DNA of 64,000 bases from Flavobacterium beibuense (GTDB lineage: Bacteria; Bacteroidota; Bacteroidia; Flavobacteriales; Flavobacteriaceae): NCBI RefSeq assembly GCF_004151245.1, contig NZ_JUIW01000007.1, forward strand, positions 124,001-188,000. Direction: 5' to 3'. The translations under genes were made by a program, and so were the position numbers. Under the pieces are notes generated by a model that had not been told where the DNA came from, did no database searches, and saw nothing but the letters and a program-made list of their open reading frames with translations. Shown piece by piece: positions 6,369-17,100 of the stretch; the first letter of the stretch is position 1, and each line of letters starts with the position of its first letter.

Positions 6369-8411
6369 TTACCTGTTTTCTAAATTATAAAGGTCGGTAA
6401 GTATATTTACAGCCTCTTTAATGTATAAATTGTTTTTTACGAGCTTAACACGGTGTTCATTAGTGTTGCTTAAAAAATCGTCATACATAATACGCTGATA
6501 GGTATCGCGGGATGTTGCCACATGAGGGTTTTGAACTTTATCTTCAAAAACGCTTATGCTTTTCCAAATGCTGTCCATAGTGTGTACATCGGTAAACACT
6601 CCGTCAAAATTAAGGCCAACGGGATCTTTATCGTCTTTATGCAGTTTGTCTATCTTTTGGTTTACTGAGAGAATATCATTAAAATCGGTATCGCTTTTTA
6701 CCCTTTCTTCACTTAGTGTTACTGCCTGTTTATAAAAGCGCCTGTTTTCTTTATGGAACCTCACCCTGAACTTTATACTGTCGTTAGGCAATGCGTTGGG
6801 TTCGGTTTTTTCACGTGGCAAAAATTCATCCAGATAGGAGGGGAGTTCTATATCAGGCTCAATACCTATATATTGATTGCTTTTGCCCGTAATACGGTAA
6901 AATTTATCTATGGTTACCTTTACAAAATCGGTTGGGTCCTTTTCCTGAAGCTGGTAAATGGTTTGCATGGTGGCTTTGCCCATAGTGGTATTGCCCGCTA
7001 TAATGGCGCGCCCATAATCCTGCATTACACCTGTAAAGAATTCGCTTGCCGAGGCCGAAAACCCGTTTACGAGTATTACAAGAGGTCCATCGTATATGGT
7101 GCCGCGCATGTAGTCTTTAATTACTTTGCTGGTTTTATTCTTATCGGTTACTATGCAAACGGGGCCAAAGTCTATAAACATACCTGCCAGTTTGGTTACC
7201 TCATCCATAGAGCCGCCACCGTTAAACTGAAGGTCTATTATGAGTCCGTTAATGTTTTCGCCTCTAAGTTTTAAAACCTCTTTTGCCACATCATCGGCAC
7301 AACCATGATAGTTCTTATCGTCTATAGCAGTGTAAAAGCTGGGTATCTTTATATAACCCATAGGCAGGGTATCGCCTATAACAAAGCTGTATACTGCATT
7401 ATCTTCGGTACGCATTACCTTTTTTTCAAGGTCTACACTGTAAACGGTTCCGTCATTTTTGCGCAGGGTAAGCTGCACGGTTTTGTAGGCATCGCTAAAT
7501 ACAATGTTGGTAATTGTTTCTATTGAGGCACAGGTAACGGCATATTCCCTGTTTTCGGAAGCCAGTTTAAGTATCTGGTCGCCTTTATCTATTTTCTGGG
7601 TTTTATAGGCCGGACCGCCGGGAACAACTTCCTGTACTATTATTTCCTCATTCTCGTTTTGGCTGACATAAATGCCCAGCGAATAATTTTCATCTGACAC
7701 AGTAGATAGGAAAGCTGCCTTGTCGTTATAATTAAAGTAATTGGTATGCGGATCGAAATAACTACAAAAAGCAGCATAAAACTTATGGTATATAACCTTA
7801 TCAAGTCCTTCTTCCGGATTTAGCAAACCTTCGGCTCGGCACAGGTAGGCATCGGTAATTTTAGCCTTTGCGGCACCCTGCAGGCTGGGTAATTGCGCTT
7901 TAAGGGAATCTTTATCCTTACTGAGTTTAGCGATATCTTCCAGTACATCATAAGTGATTTTCTTTCGGATAAGCTTTTTAAGCTGTTCCTTTTCGGTACG
8001 GTACGGAAAATAATTTTTGGAGTAATAGATAGAATCAGTACTGTTCAGGTCTAAATCCTCATGATTTATTTCGTTTATAATATCTATGTTCCGTTCCAGC
8101 GCTTTTTTATAGGTAACTACAAAATCGGTAAAAAAGGCACAGTTCCCCTCAGTAATATAATCATCAATGTTATACTCGTGTTTGGCAAGCAAATCCGTGT
8201 CCTCCTTAAGGAACAGGATACGGTTATCATCCAGGTCACGCATTACCCTATTAAACACATAAGCCGACAGGCTATCGTCTGTCGGCTTAGGTTTAAAGTG
8301 TTCGCTTTTTAAAAGCTCGTTTATATTGTAAAACACACCGCAGGCCTGCTCATGGTTTTGTGCTCCCACCATTAATGGAAGAAAACAGGCTATTGCGTAT
8401 ATGTTTTTCAT
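6369..8411 (-). CDS. prc: Tail-specific (Prc/Tsp-like) periplasmic protease, peptidase family S41
   Basis: The protein has 680 residues, close to E. coli Prc (682). A signal peptide ends near residue 17 (MVGAQ). The N-terminal helical domain is at about 20-200. A PDZ domain follows at about 235-320 (SLGIYVSQ then IVQEVVPGGPAYKTQKIDKG). The S41 core is at about 345-515, with LIIDLQFNGGGSMDEVTKLAG, NGFSASASE and TMGKATMQ. By alignment with known S41 enzymes the catalytic Ser is S454 and the general base Lys is K479, 25 residues apart as expected. A C-terminal helical Prc-type domain follows. It should trim or degrade periplasmic proteins from their C-termini. It starts 6 bp after the gcvT stop codon and is cotranscribed with it. 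Confidence 0.92.
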   Translation of the reverse strand: MKNIYAIACFLPLMVGAQNHEQACGVFYNINELLKSEHFKPKPTDDSLSAYVFNRVMRDLDDNRILFLKEDTDLLAKHEYNIDDYITEGNCAFFTDFVVTYKKALERNIDIINEINHEDLDLNSTDSIYYSKNYFPYRTEKEQLKKLIRKKITYDVLEDIAKLSKDKDSLKAQLPSLQGAAKAKITDAYLCRAEGLLNPEEGLDKVIYHKFYAAFCSYFDPHTNYFNYNDKAAFLSTVSDENYSLGIYVSQNENEEIIVQEVVPGGPAYKTQKIDKGDQILKLASENREYAVTCASIETITNIVFSDAYKTVQLTLRKNDGTVYSVDLEKKVMRTEDNAVYSFVIGDTLPMGYIKIPSFYTAIDDKNYHGCADDVAKEVLKLRGENINGLIIDLQFNGGGSMDEVTKLAGMFIDFGPVCIVTDKNKTSKVIKDYMRGTIYDGPLVILVNGFSASASEFFTGVMQDYGRAIIAGNTTMGKATMQTIYQLQEKDPTDFVKVTIDKFYRITGKSNQYIGIEPDIELPSYLDEFLPREKTEPNALPNDSIKFRVRFHKENRRFYKQAVTLSEERVKSDTDFNDILSVNQKIDKLHKDDKDPVGLNFDGVFTDVHTMDSIWKSISVFEDKVQNPHVATSRDTYQRIMYDDFLSNTNEHRVKLVKNNLYIKEAVNILTDLYNLENR

Positions 8412-8417
8412 AGGCCT

Positions 8418-9500
8418 CTACTTTTTGTAGAAAGGAAGCTTCACTACTTTAGCAGCAATGTCGTTTTTCCTTATCCTGATGTATATCTCGCTGTCCGGAG
8501 CAGCATAGGCAGTTGGCACATAGCCTAACCCGATACCTTTACCTAATGAAGGCGCCATAGTACCCGATGTAACTATACCTATTACATTACCGTCTTTGTC
8601 TACAATTTCATAGTCGTGTCTTGGTATACCTCTTTCTATTAACTCAAAACCAACAAGTTTTCTGCTAACACCTTCTTCTTTTTGCTTTTTGATAGCTTCG
8701 CTGTTAGTGAAATCTTTAGTGAACTTAGTGATCCATCCAAGGCCTGCCTCAATAGGCGAAGTGGTATCGTTAATATCGTTACCATATAGGCAAAAGCCCA
8801 TTTCTAGCCTTAAAGTGTCGCGTGCAGCAAGACCAATTGGCTTAATGCCATAAGCAGCTCCTGCCTCAAACACCCTGTTCCAAACTTGTTCAATATCGGA
8901 ATTTTTTACGTAAATTTCAAATCCTCCGCTGCCTGTATAACCTGTTGCAGAGACAATTACATCGCTAACACCAGCAAAATCGGCTACTTCGAAGTGATAA
9001 TATTTTATTTCAGAAAGGTCTACAGAAGTTAAAGACTGCATTGCTTCGGCAGCTTTAGGCCCCTGGATAGCAAGTAATGAATACTCATCAGAAGCATTTA
9101 CCATAATAGCACCCATATCATTTTTAGAAGAAATCCAGTTCCAGTCTTTCTCTATGTTTGATGCATTTACTACCAAAAGATATTTTTCCTCACCCATTTT
9201 GTAAACAATAAGGTCGTCTACAATACCACCGTTCTCGTTAGGAAGGCAAGAGTACTGGGCACGCCCTACAGTTAGGGTAGAGGCATCGTTTGTTGTAACT
9301 TTTTGAATAAGGTCAAGTGCTTTTGGCCCGGTAATAAAGAATTCACCCATATGAGATACATCAAAAACCCCAACACCGTTTCTTACGGTTTCGTGTTCTG
9401 CATTTACCCCTTCATATTGTACAGGCATATTGTAACCTGCAAATGGTACCATTTTAGCCCCAAGGCCTTCGTGTATGTGCGTTAGCGCAGTATTTTTCAT
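8418..9500 (-). CDS. gcvT: Glycine cleavage system aminomethyltransferase (T protein)
   Basis: The protein has 360 residues, full length. The N-terminus [20 protein letters not shown] and the [20 protein letters not shown] and SHMGE segments are the GcvT hallmarks; the central part carries LLAIQGPKA and [12 protein letters not shown], and the C-terminal barrel has [19 protein letters not shown]. It transfers the methylene group from the aminomethyl-lipoyl H protein to tetrahydrofolate, releasing ammonia. The gcvH and gcvP genes are not in the window, as is usual in Bacteroidota where the gcv genes are scattered. The downstream S41 protease gene follows after 6 bp. Confidence 0.96.
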   Translation of the reverse strand: MKNTALTHIHEGLGAKMVPFAGYNMPVQYEGVNAEHETVRNGVGVFDVSHMGEFFITGPKALDLIQKVTTNDASTLTVGRAQYSCLPNENGGIVDDLIVYKMGEEKYLLVVNASNIEKDWNWISSKNDMGAIMVNASDEYSLLAIQGPKAAEAMQSLTSVDLSEIKYYHFEVADFAGVSDVIVSATGYTGSGGFEIYVKNSDIEQVWNRVFEAGAAYGIKPIGLAARDTLRLEMGFCLYGNDINDTTSPIEAGLGWITKFTKDFTNSEAIKKQKEEGVSRKLVGFELIERGIPRHDYEIVDKDGNVIGIVTSGTMAPSLGKGIGLGYVPTAYAAPDSEIYIRIRKNDIAAKVVKLPFYKK

Positions 9501-9725
9501 CTAGAATATTAATATAGTTTCAACGCCGCTAATTTATTGAAAAAAACGCACTAATAGCGATTGATTTTCAGGAAATACAAATTATTTCACAAATTTTAGC
9601 TTCGTTCTTAAAAGATTATGTAGCGGGAGTTATAATACACGTTAAATATTTGTTGCAGCAATCTGCTATGTAAGAACATTATTATAAATTTACTTAGTAA
9701 ATACATTGCAAACAATACCATAACC

Positions 9726-11219
9726 ATGAAAATTTTTGACGTTGCAGCAAACAGGGAAGCCGACAGGGTTACTGTAGAAAAGCAGGGAATTACTTACTAT
9801 GAACTTATGGAAAGGGCAGGTAACGAGTTGTTCCTTTGGCTAAAGCGCAACTTTCCTGATAAGGAAACGCTGTTTCATGTTATATGCGGGCAGGGCAATA
9901 ACGGTGGTGACGGACTTGTGGTAGCGCGACTGCTGTATGAATCTAAATATAGGGTGGTACTTGATATACTGGAAGATGCCGGAAAACCCACTCCCGATTT
10001 TACCGCTAACCTAAAGCGTATTAATAAGGAAGGTATTAAATACAACAATAAGCAAATAGATACTTATGGCGATGGTAAACTGGTAATTGTAGATGCTATT
10101 TTTGGTATCGGACTTAGCCGTGAGCCCCAAGGTATGGTGAAGGAGATGATAGAAAAGATAAACCACAGTAATGCCTACGTGGTTTCTATAGATGTGCCAT
10201 CGGGTGTATTTATGGACAGAAAAACCGAATTTGCCGTAAAAAGCGACGCTGTACTTACTTTTCAGCAGCCCAAGCTGTCGTTTTATCTGGCAGATAACTA
10301 TAAATACATTAAGCATGTTGAAATACTGGATATAGGTCTTGACAAAGAGTTTATACATAGTGTGGAAACCAACTTTTACCTAACCGACCATCTGGCAGCA
10401 CATAAACGCTACCGTCCTGTAGATGTGTTTACACATAAGGGCAAGCAGGGACATGCATTACTAATAGGAGGGAGTTATGGCAAAATAGGGGCGGTATGCC
10501 TTTCAGCAAAAGCGGCATTAATGTCGGGTTGCGGACTAGTAACAGCTTATCTGCCCAAGTGTGGGTATACCATAATACAGTCGGCTTTTCCCGAAGCTAT
10601 GGCAATTACCGACGGAGAGGAACATATAACTCATATTAATTTTGACTTTCAACCCAAAGCCATAGGTATAGGCCCGGGGTTAGGGCAGCATCCCGAAACT
10701 CAAAAGGCTTTTCATGATTTTTTAAACCGATACAAACATCAGTTGGTTATAGATGCCGACGGGTTAAATATACTTTCCTATAATAAGGAGTGGTTAGGGC
10801 TATTGCCGGAAGATACAATACTTACCCCTCACCCTAAAGAACTGGAAAGGATTATGGGAAGCTGGAGCGACGGTTTTGATAAGATTGAAAAGATGATAGC
10901 CTTTAGTAAAAAGCATAATGTGGTTCTTGTCGCAAAAGATGCCCGTACTCAGGTTGTGTATAAAGATCATGTTTATATAAATGCGTCTGGTAATGCGGCA
11001 CTGGCAACAGGCGGAAGCGGGGATGTGCTTACCGGTATCATTACCGGATTATTGGCCCAAGGTTATGATGCGGTAGATGCAGCCGTATTTGGAGTATATC
11101 TTCACGGGCTTACTTCCGATATTGCCGTTCCCGAGACAGGAATGCAGGCATTTACAGCCTCGATGATACTGGATTATATAGGAAAAGCCTATCATAAAAT
11201 CGAAGCAGATCATCCTTAA
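9726..11219 (+). CDS. nnr: Bifunctional NAD(P)H-hydrate epimerase / ADP-dependent dehydratase
   Basis: The protein has 497 residues and combines two repair enzymes. The N-terminal YjeF_N epimerase domain (1 to about 215) has the GQGNNGGDG motif at 55-63. The C-terminal ribokinase-like dehydratase domain (about 230-490) has GGSYGKIGA, ADGLN, LTPHPKE and the nucleotide-binding GGSGD motif at 429-433, with catalytic Asp433. Together they repair hydrated NADH and NADPH. The start at 9726 follows a 225-bp gap after the divergent gcvT; I see no perfect promoter there. hutH follows 74 bp later on the same strand and may be cotranscribed. Confidence 0.96.
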   Translation: MKIFDVAANREADRVTVEKQGITYYELMERAGNELFLWLKRNFPDKETLFHVICGQGNNGGDGLVVARLLYESKYRVVLDILEDAGKPTPDFTANLKRINKEGIKYNNKQIDTYGDGKLVIVDAIFGIGLSREPQGMVKEMIEKINHSNAYVVSIDVPSGVFMDRKTEFAVKSDAVLTFQQPKLSFYLADNYKYIKHVEILDIGLDKEFIHSVETNFYLTDHLAAHKRYRPVDVFTHKGKQGHALLIGGSYGKIGAVCLSAKAALMSGCGLVTAYLPKCGYTIIQSAFPEAMAITDGEEHITHINFDFQPKAIGIGPGLGQHPETQKAFHDFLNRYKHQLVIDADGLNILSYNKEWLGLLPEDTILTPHPKELERIMGSWSDGFDKIEKMIAFSKKHNVVLVAKDARTQVVYKDHVYINASGNAALATGGSGDVLTGIITGLLAQGYDAVDAAVFGVYLHGLTSDIAVPETGMQAFTASMILDYIGKAYHKIEADHP

Positions 11220-11293
11220 TATTGAAAAGTTGACAAAAATCTTGTTTTTTATCTAAGGTTTAGTGAATTTTGGGGCTTCAATCAAACTGATAA

Positions 11294-12802
11294 ATGGAAA
11301 CAATACATTATATAAGCAGTGACCTGCTTTCTATTGAAGTCGTAAATGAAATTATAACTCAGGGTAAAAAACTGGAACTTAGCGAAGAGGCCAGGGCTAA
11401 TATAGAAAAATGCCGCACTTACCTTGATGAGAAAATGAAATCGCACAGCGACCCAATTTATGGTATCAATACCGGCTTCGGTTCGCTTTATAATGTAAAG
11501 ATCTCTAACGAAAACTTATCGCAGTTACAGGAAAACCTTGTAAAATCGCATGCCTGCGGAACAGGGGATGAAGTACCTGATGAGATTGTAAAAATCATGC
11601 TCCTTTTAAAGATACAGTCTTTAAGCTACGGACACTCTGGTGTACAGCTTGAAACGGTAGAAAGGCTGGTAGATTTTTACAACAACGATATTTTACCTGT
11701 AGTTTACAATCAGGGTTCGTTAGGTGCTTCGGGCGACTTGGCTCCGTTAGCACATTTATCCCTGCCGCTTCTTGGAGAAGGAGAGGTTTATATGGATGGT
11801 TTCCGTCAGCCGGCACAAAAAGTGCTTGACAAGATGGGGTGGAAGCCTATCGTTTTAAAATCTAAAGAAGGACTGGCATTACTAAACGGTACTCAGTTTA
11901 TGAGTTCGTATGGTATATATGTATTACTTAAGTCAGTTAAATATTCTTATTTAGCCGACGTAATTGGGGCTATTTCTTTAGAAGGTTTTGACGGAAGGAT
12001 AGAACCTTTTAATGAGCTTATTCATATGATACGCCCTCATAAGGGGCAAATCGTTACCGCTAGGCGTTACAACGAACTTCTTGAAGATAGCGAAATTATA
12101 GCTCAGGCTAAAAAGCATGTACAGGATCCGTATTCTTTCCGTTGTATCCCTCAGGTGCATGGTGCTACTAAGGATACCATAGATTATGTAAAGAAAGTTT
12201 TCCGTACCGAAATCAACTCGGTTACCGATAATCCTAATATATTTATTGAAAGCGACCAGATTATTTCGGGAGGTAACTTCCACGGGCAGCCATTGGCGTT
12301 AACGCTTGACTTTTTAGGTATAGCGCTTGCTGAACTGGGTAGTATTTCTGAAAGAAGGACGTATCAGCTTATTTCCGGCCTTCGCGGATTACCTCCGTTC
12401 CTTGTATCTAACCCGGGGCTTAACTCAGGATTTATGATTCCGCAGTATACTGCAGCAAGTATCGTAAGCCAGAACAAACAGCTTTGTACACCTGCAAGTG
12501 CCGATAGTATAGTATCGAGCAACGGACAGGAAGACCACGTAAGTATGGGGGCTAATGCGGCTACAAAAGCATTAAGGATTATTGAAAACCTTGAGCGCAT
12601 ATTAGCCATAGAGCTTATGAACGCTTCTCAGGCTATAGAGTTTAGAAGGCCGCTTAAATCGAGTGAGTTTATCGAGATGTTCCTTAAATCATACAGACAA
12701 GAAGTTCCTCTTGTGGAGAACGACAGGATACTGCACTACGATATCGAGAATACGATAGCTTTCCTAAACAATCTGCAAATAGACGAAACAGTATTTGAAT
12801 AA
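11294..12802 (+). CDS. hutH: Histidine ammonia-lyase
   Basis: The protein has 502 residues, typical for HAL. The catalytic Tyr is Y56 (YGINTGFGSL), and the autocatalytic MIO cofactor triad is A145-S146-G147 in GSLGASGDLAPLAHLSLPLL. Other signatures are KEGLALLNGTQ and SSNGQEDHVSMG. The SHACGTG segment (about 90) fits HAL, although tyrosine ammonia-lyases can share this His. It deaminates histidine to urocanate. No other hut genes are adjacent. A TTG 21 bp before TAAGGTTTA (11230-11262) may be an imperfect promoter. A strong terminator follows at 12805-12834. Confidence 0.9.
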   Translation: METIHYISSDLLSIEVVNEIITQGKKLELSEEARANIEKCRTYLDEKMKSHSDPIYGINTGFGSLYNVKISNENLSQLQENLVKSHACGTGDEVPDEIVKIMLLLKIQSLSYGHSGVQLETVERLVDFYNNDILPVVYNQGSLGASGDLAPLAHLSLPLLGEGEVYMDGFRQPAQKVLDKMGWKPIVLKSKEGLALLNGTQFMSSYGIYVLLKSVKYSYLADVIGAISLEGFDGRIEPFNELIHMIRPHKGQIVTARRYNELLEDSEIIAQAKKHVQDPYSFRCIPQVHGATKDTIDYVKKVFRTEINSVTDNPNIFIESDQIISGGNFHGQPLALTLDFLGIALAELGSISERRTYQLISGLRGLPPFLVSNPGLNSGFMIPQYTAASIVSQNKQLCTPASADSIVSSNGQEDHVSMGANAATKALRIIENLERILAIELMNASQAIEFRRPLKSSEFIEMFLKSYRQEVPLVENDRILHYDIENTIAFLNNLQIDETVFE

Positions 12803-12804
12803 TA

Positions 12805-12834
12805 AAAAAAGCCTCCGGATAAGGAGGCTTTTTT
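12805..12834. terminator. Bidirectional rho-independent terminator
   Basis: A 12-bp perfect stem, AAAAAAGCCTCC (12805-12816) with GGAGGCTTTTTT (12823-12834), has a 6-nt loop. It lies between the convergent hutH and the minus-strand gene ending at 12841, so it can serve both. Confidence 0.9.
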
Positions 12835-12840
12835 GTTTAA

Positions 12841-13704
12841 TTAATCGGTAAGTGTTATTTCCATAACCATTTTAGCATAACCGTTTGCTGTTTTAGGATT
12901 TGGTATCCAGATCCCGTTTTTATAAGACCATCCTTCCATGGCTTCTGTTGCTTCACAAAGAATAGGGGGACCATAGCCATACATATGTGCAGGATATGAA
13001 TCGTTGTCACCTGTTAGAGAAAGCCTGTTCTCTTTTATTGTAAGATATTCAACTACAATAAATAAGCCCTCTTCCGGAATTTTAATTGGAATTTTGGAGA
13101 AATCAACTTCAGCATATTTCTGCTTTTTGTCAACGGTTATTAAAATATTTTCTCCATAAAGATAATCGCCGGGACTTCCGTCAGGCTTTACAGAACATAA
13201 CCTGATATTGAAAGTATATTTCTTTTGGGCATCAACTTTTAATCTTACTTTATCAATATAAGGAGTAGTATTATATTCAGGGTTGAACGGTATATATCGT
13301 GCGTGCAGTAGTGAACCATTCATTCCGCCGCCGGAGCCACTCCATGTCTTTTTAGCTTTTTTAGTTTTTATAGTTAATGAGTTTTCTTTTTTTCTTGATC
13401 CAATTACTACTTCATTAAGTGCTATAGGCTTTGATTCAAGATAAATAGTATCCTGCATATCAGATACTTTTAATGAGGCTGTATCATAACCTACGGCACT
13501 AAAGAGAACTGTTTTAGACTGGTCTGTTTTAGGTAATGTAAAATGGCCGCTTTCATCTGCGTTAAACTCTATTTTTTCATCAGATACCGATATGTTTACA
13601 TAAGGCACGGGTTCTTCGGATTCCTTATCTAATATAATTTTCGTTTGTCCAAAAGCACTTATCGAGAATAGTGCTGTGAGAAAAAGTAAAAGTTTACCGT
13701 TCAT
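12841..13704 (-). CDS. Secreted protein with carboxypeptidase-like regulatory domain
   Basis: The protein has 287 residues. The signal peptide ends at about 19 (SISAFG-Q). Residues of about 20-95 form a CarboxypepD_reg-like beta-sandwich (DKESEEPVPYVNISVSDE, then FNADESGHFTL and LFSAVGYDTASLKV), as also seen at the start of TonB-dependent receptors. The remainder (about 100-287) has no recognised catalytic motif; it contains NEVVIGSRKKE and a Gly/Ser-rich linker. There is no TonB box plus barrel and no sorting domain. It is probably a periplasmic or surface protein of unknown role. A terminator-like hairpin occupies its leader (13728-13753). Confidence 0.75.
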   Translation of the reverse strand: MNGKLLLFLTALFSISAFGQTKIILDKESEEPVPYVNISVSDEKIEFNADESGHFTLPKTDQSKTVLFSAVGYDTASLKVSDMQDTIYLESKPIALNEVVIGSRKKENSLTIKTKKAKKTWSGSGGGMNGSLLHARYIPFNPEYNTTPYIDKVRLKVDAQKKYTFNIRLCSVKPDGSPGDYLYGENILITVDKKQKYAEVDFSKIPIKIPEEGLFIVVEYLTIKENRLSLTGDNDSYPAHMYGYGPPILCEATEAMEGWSYKNGIWIPNPKTANGYAKMVMEITLTD

Positions 13705-13727
13705 ATTTTTTTATTGCAATGTAGAAT

Positions 13728-13753
13728 AAAAATACCCATTTATGGGTATTTTT
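13728..13753. terminator. Terminator-like hairpin between divergent genes
   Basis: AAAAATACCCA (13728-13738) pairs with TGGGTATTTTT (13743-13753) around a 4-nt loop, with T-runs on both strands. On the minus strand it would sit in the 5' leader of the gene starting at 13704, so it is either an attenuator or a stop for incoming transcription. On the plus strand no gene precedes it directly. Confidence 0.65.
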
Positions 13754-13815
13754 TTTTGAGGTTAACCAAGGGAACTTTGTAGTTGCAGGTTTTTTTACAA
13801 AAAACGGGTAATGAG

Positions 13816-13861
13816 TGATTTATCCTTACGAATTTTCAATAGTCAGTTTTTGGATAAATCA
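13816..13861. repeat. Perfect 10-bp inverted repeat
   Basis: TGATTTATCC (13816-13825) and GGATAAATCA (13852-13861) are exact reverse complements separated by 26 bp, about 250 bp upstream of the giant adhesin gene. It could be a regulator site or an RNA stem. No recombinase gene is nearby to support an invertible element. Confidence 0.6.
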
Positions 13862-14115
13862 TTGTTAAAAATTCAAAAAACAACTTAAAAAGTGACTTTT
13901 TTTTGTAGGAAAAATAAAGAAAATGTAAAAAAAGCCTTTATAAAGCAAAGTTAATTAAATCTTAAAATAAAAACATAAAATACTATATATTAGCTATTTA
14001 AAACTAAATATAAATTGCTTGTGAAAATATAATTACTTACAAACCAAAAACGGATTTGAATATTTATTAAGTGGATATTCAGTAGGAACCAATCTTTTAC
14101 TTCAAACCCCTATTT

Positions 14116-17100
14116 ATGATTTCAAAAAAATTACTAAACCTGGCGTTGACCTTTTTTGCAGTATTTGCATATCAGGCCGCCTTTTCTCAATGTGCCAATC
14201 AGGGTACAGACCCCTCGCAGGATTTTGACTGTGACGGTGTAATTAACAGTATAGACCTTGATGATGATAACGACGGTATTCTGGATACCGATGAATGTAA
14301 TGTAACTGTTGAGGCAACCACATTTAATTTATTTGCTCCGCCTAACTATGCCAGCCCTAGTGAAGTATGGAATATTAATATTTCAGGTCCTAGTGGTACA
14401 CTGGTTGCTTTTAACGGAGCGAATTATACTATTCCTGTAACAGGAGCACTTTTAATAAGTGTTCCGGGTACGGTTGTTCCCGATCTTACAGAGAATGTTG
14501 TTGAGTCTGGCAAGAGCCTGCCATTAGTTGCCAGTCAGCCGGTTACTGTTACTCACGAATCTACAGGAGGTGCCCTGAGTGATTCATGGGTTGTAATTCC
14601 TGAAAAGATTTGGGGAAATACATACAGGCTGTTTTCTTATACCTATGCAGGTAATGCTATTAATGATCAGTATGCCATGATTTATAGTGCTACTGATAAT
14701 AATAATGTTATTATTAAAAATAAAGCAGGAGTAATACAAAAGAACTTTATATTAAATAACGGACAGACTTACCTGCAGGCAGGCGCAGCACTTGATATGA
14801 CCGGGTGGACTGTTGAATCAACAGAAAATGTAGGTATAATAGTTGGTGTTAAATGTGCTAATTCTGGTATAGGATATTGTGATAATATTGATGAGATGAT
14901 TTTGCCTTCTAATTTATTAGGAACAAAATTTTATATACCTAACGGAGCCAATAATACTACTTATGTAATGGCAGATGAAGCTGCTACTACAGTAACTCTT
15001 AACGGTAATCTTGTAACTACATTAACAAATGCCGGCGATGTTTATTCTTTTACAGTTTCAGCAACAGCATTAAATGTTGTTCAAACAAATAAAAAAGCAA
15101 CAGTATGGCAGTTAAGCCCTAATGATACTGACCCCGCATGGCTATTGGTATTGGATGAAGGTAAAGCGGTAAAAAGCTTTAATTTCACAACACCTTCCTC
15201 AATGACTGCTTCAAACGTGATTTCTCTAATAGTGCCAACAGCGAGTACTTCGCTTATATTGTTTAATGGTACTCCTGTAACAGGATGGTCTCCTTATCCA
15301 AGCCAGCCAAATGTTTCTTATGCAGAAGTTTCAGGTATAGGTGCGGGAGCATCAGTTAGCGTAACATCAACAACTGGTCAGGTGCCAATACTTTCATCTT
15401 ATACAGGGGTAGGAGGAGCGATAACTAACTCAACAGCACCTTCTATAGGAAACTTTAGTGTAGAAGACGGATCTCAAAGCTTTGCCGATTGTGGAGATAC
15501 AGATAACGATGGTTTTCTTGATTATATGGACTTAGATAGCGATGGCGATGGTTGTAGCGATGCTAATGAAGCATACGGACTTGCAGATGCCGACGGTAAC
15601 GATGGGGATATGTATTTTGGAGTTGGTCCTGTTGCCGTAAATCCTGACGGAACTGTTATAGGTGCTTCTTATACAAGTACAAATAATAATGTTGTTTCGG
15701 TAGGTTCTCAAAGTACAATAGATAACCAACCTACAGAGCAAACAGGTGTAATAGGTGCTAATGTTATATTTAGTGTTGCTGTTTCAGGAGGATCGGGAAC
15801 TACAAACTACCAATGGCAGGAAAGTACTGATAATGGTACTACTTGGGCAGATATTACAGATGGAGGTGTTTACAGTAATGCTACTACTAATGCACTTATC
15901 ATAACAGGTGTTACAGCATTAATGGACGGATATGATTACAGGGTTGTAATTACACAATCTGATTTTATTTGTGCGAATGTTATATCAGACGCTGCCAATC
16001 TTTGTGTGGTATCACAATCTACAGCAGCTGTAGATTATAGTAATAACACATGTAATATAGTTACTGTAACAGGTAATGTTCCTGTACTTGGTACAGGTAT
16101 GTGGAGCGTGATTACAGGTACAGGCGGTGCCTTTACTGTTGATACCGATGCGGTAACTACTTTTACGGGTACACCTGGCGCAACCTATGTTTTAAGATGG
16201 ACCATAACTAACGGAAGCTGCTTTACAGCAGCTGATGTAACGGTAAATCTTCCTGCTCCGCCAACTCTTTCAATAGGATCTCAGGTTGATGTACTTTGTA
16301 ACGGACAATCAACAGGTGAAGCTACTGTAGGTGTTGCCGGTGGTTTAACTCCGTATACTTATTTATGGAATAACGGACAAACTACAGCTACCGCAACCGG
16401 ATTGGCAGCGGGTAACTATACTGTTACTGTAACGGATGCTAACGGATGTTCGGCAACTCAGGACTTTACGATAGATGAACCTACTGTACTTAATGTTTCG
16501 TCAACTCAGGTTAATGTACTATGTAATGGTGCTGCAACGGGTGAGGCTACTGTAACAGTAACCGGAGGTTTAGCTCCTTATACTTATTTATGGAGTGACG
16601 GACAAACTACAGCTACTGCAACAGGACTTGTAGCAGGAAATTACAGTGTTGTAGTAACCGATGATAACGGATGTACTTATAACGAAGACTTTACTATTGA
16701 TGAGCCGGATGCTATTACGGCAACACCAAATACCAACCAGGTAGATGTACTTTGTAACGGTGATGCTACAGGTGAAGCAACAATAGTAGTTACAGGTGGT
16801 ATGACTCCATATTCTTACTTATGGAATGATGGTCAAACAACAGCTACTGCGACAGGACTTACGGCAGGACTTTATTCGGTAGAAGTAACCGATGATAATG
16901 GCTGTGTGTTTAACTACGACTTTACAATTAACGAACCTGCTGCATTAGCAATTGCGGCTTCACAAACCGATGTTTTATGTTATGGTGCTTCTACAGGTGC
17001 TGCTTCAGTAGTGGTATCAGGAGGTGTTAGCCCTTATACATACGAATGGAGTAACGGTGAAACTACAGATGCTATTTCAGATATTCCTTCGGGAGATTAC

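Larger units (their letters stand above)
13705..14115. other. 411-bp AT-rich intergenic region between divergent genes
   Basis: No convincing gene lies here; the longest frame from an ATG at 13811 has 25 codons. The region holds the hairpin at 13728-13753 and a perfect 10-bp inverted repeat at 13816-13825 and 13852-13861. From about 13870 to 14115 it is very AT-rich. I found no TTG-N19/20-TAnnTTTG promoter in front of the adhesin gene, so its transcription signal is undefined. Confidence 0.7.

Noticed and set aside
13811..13888. A 25-codon frame from ATG 13811 upstream of the adhesin
   Set aside because: It is very short, lies over the inverted repeat, and has no promoter or coding-like composition.
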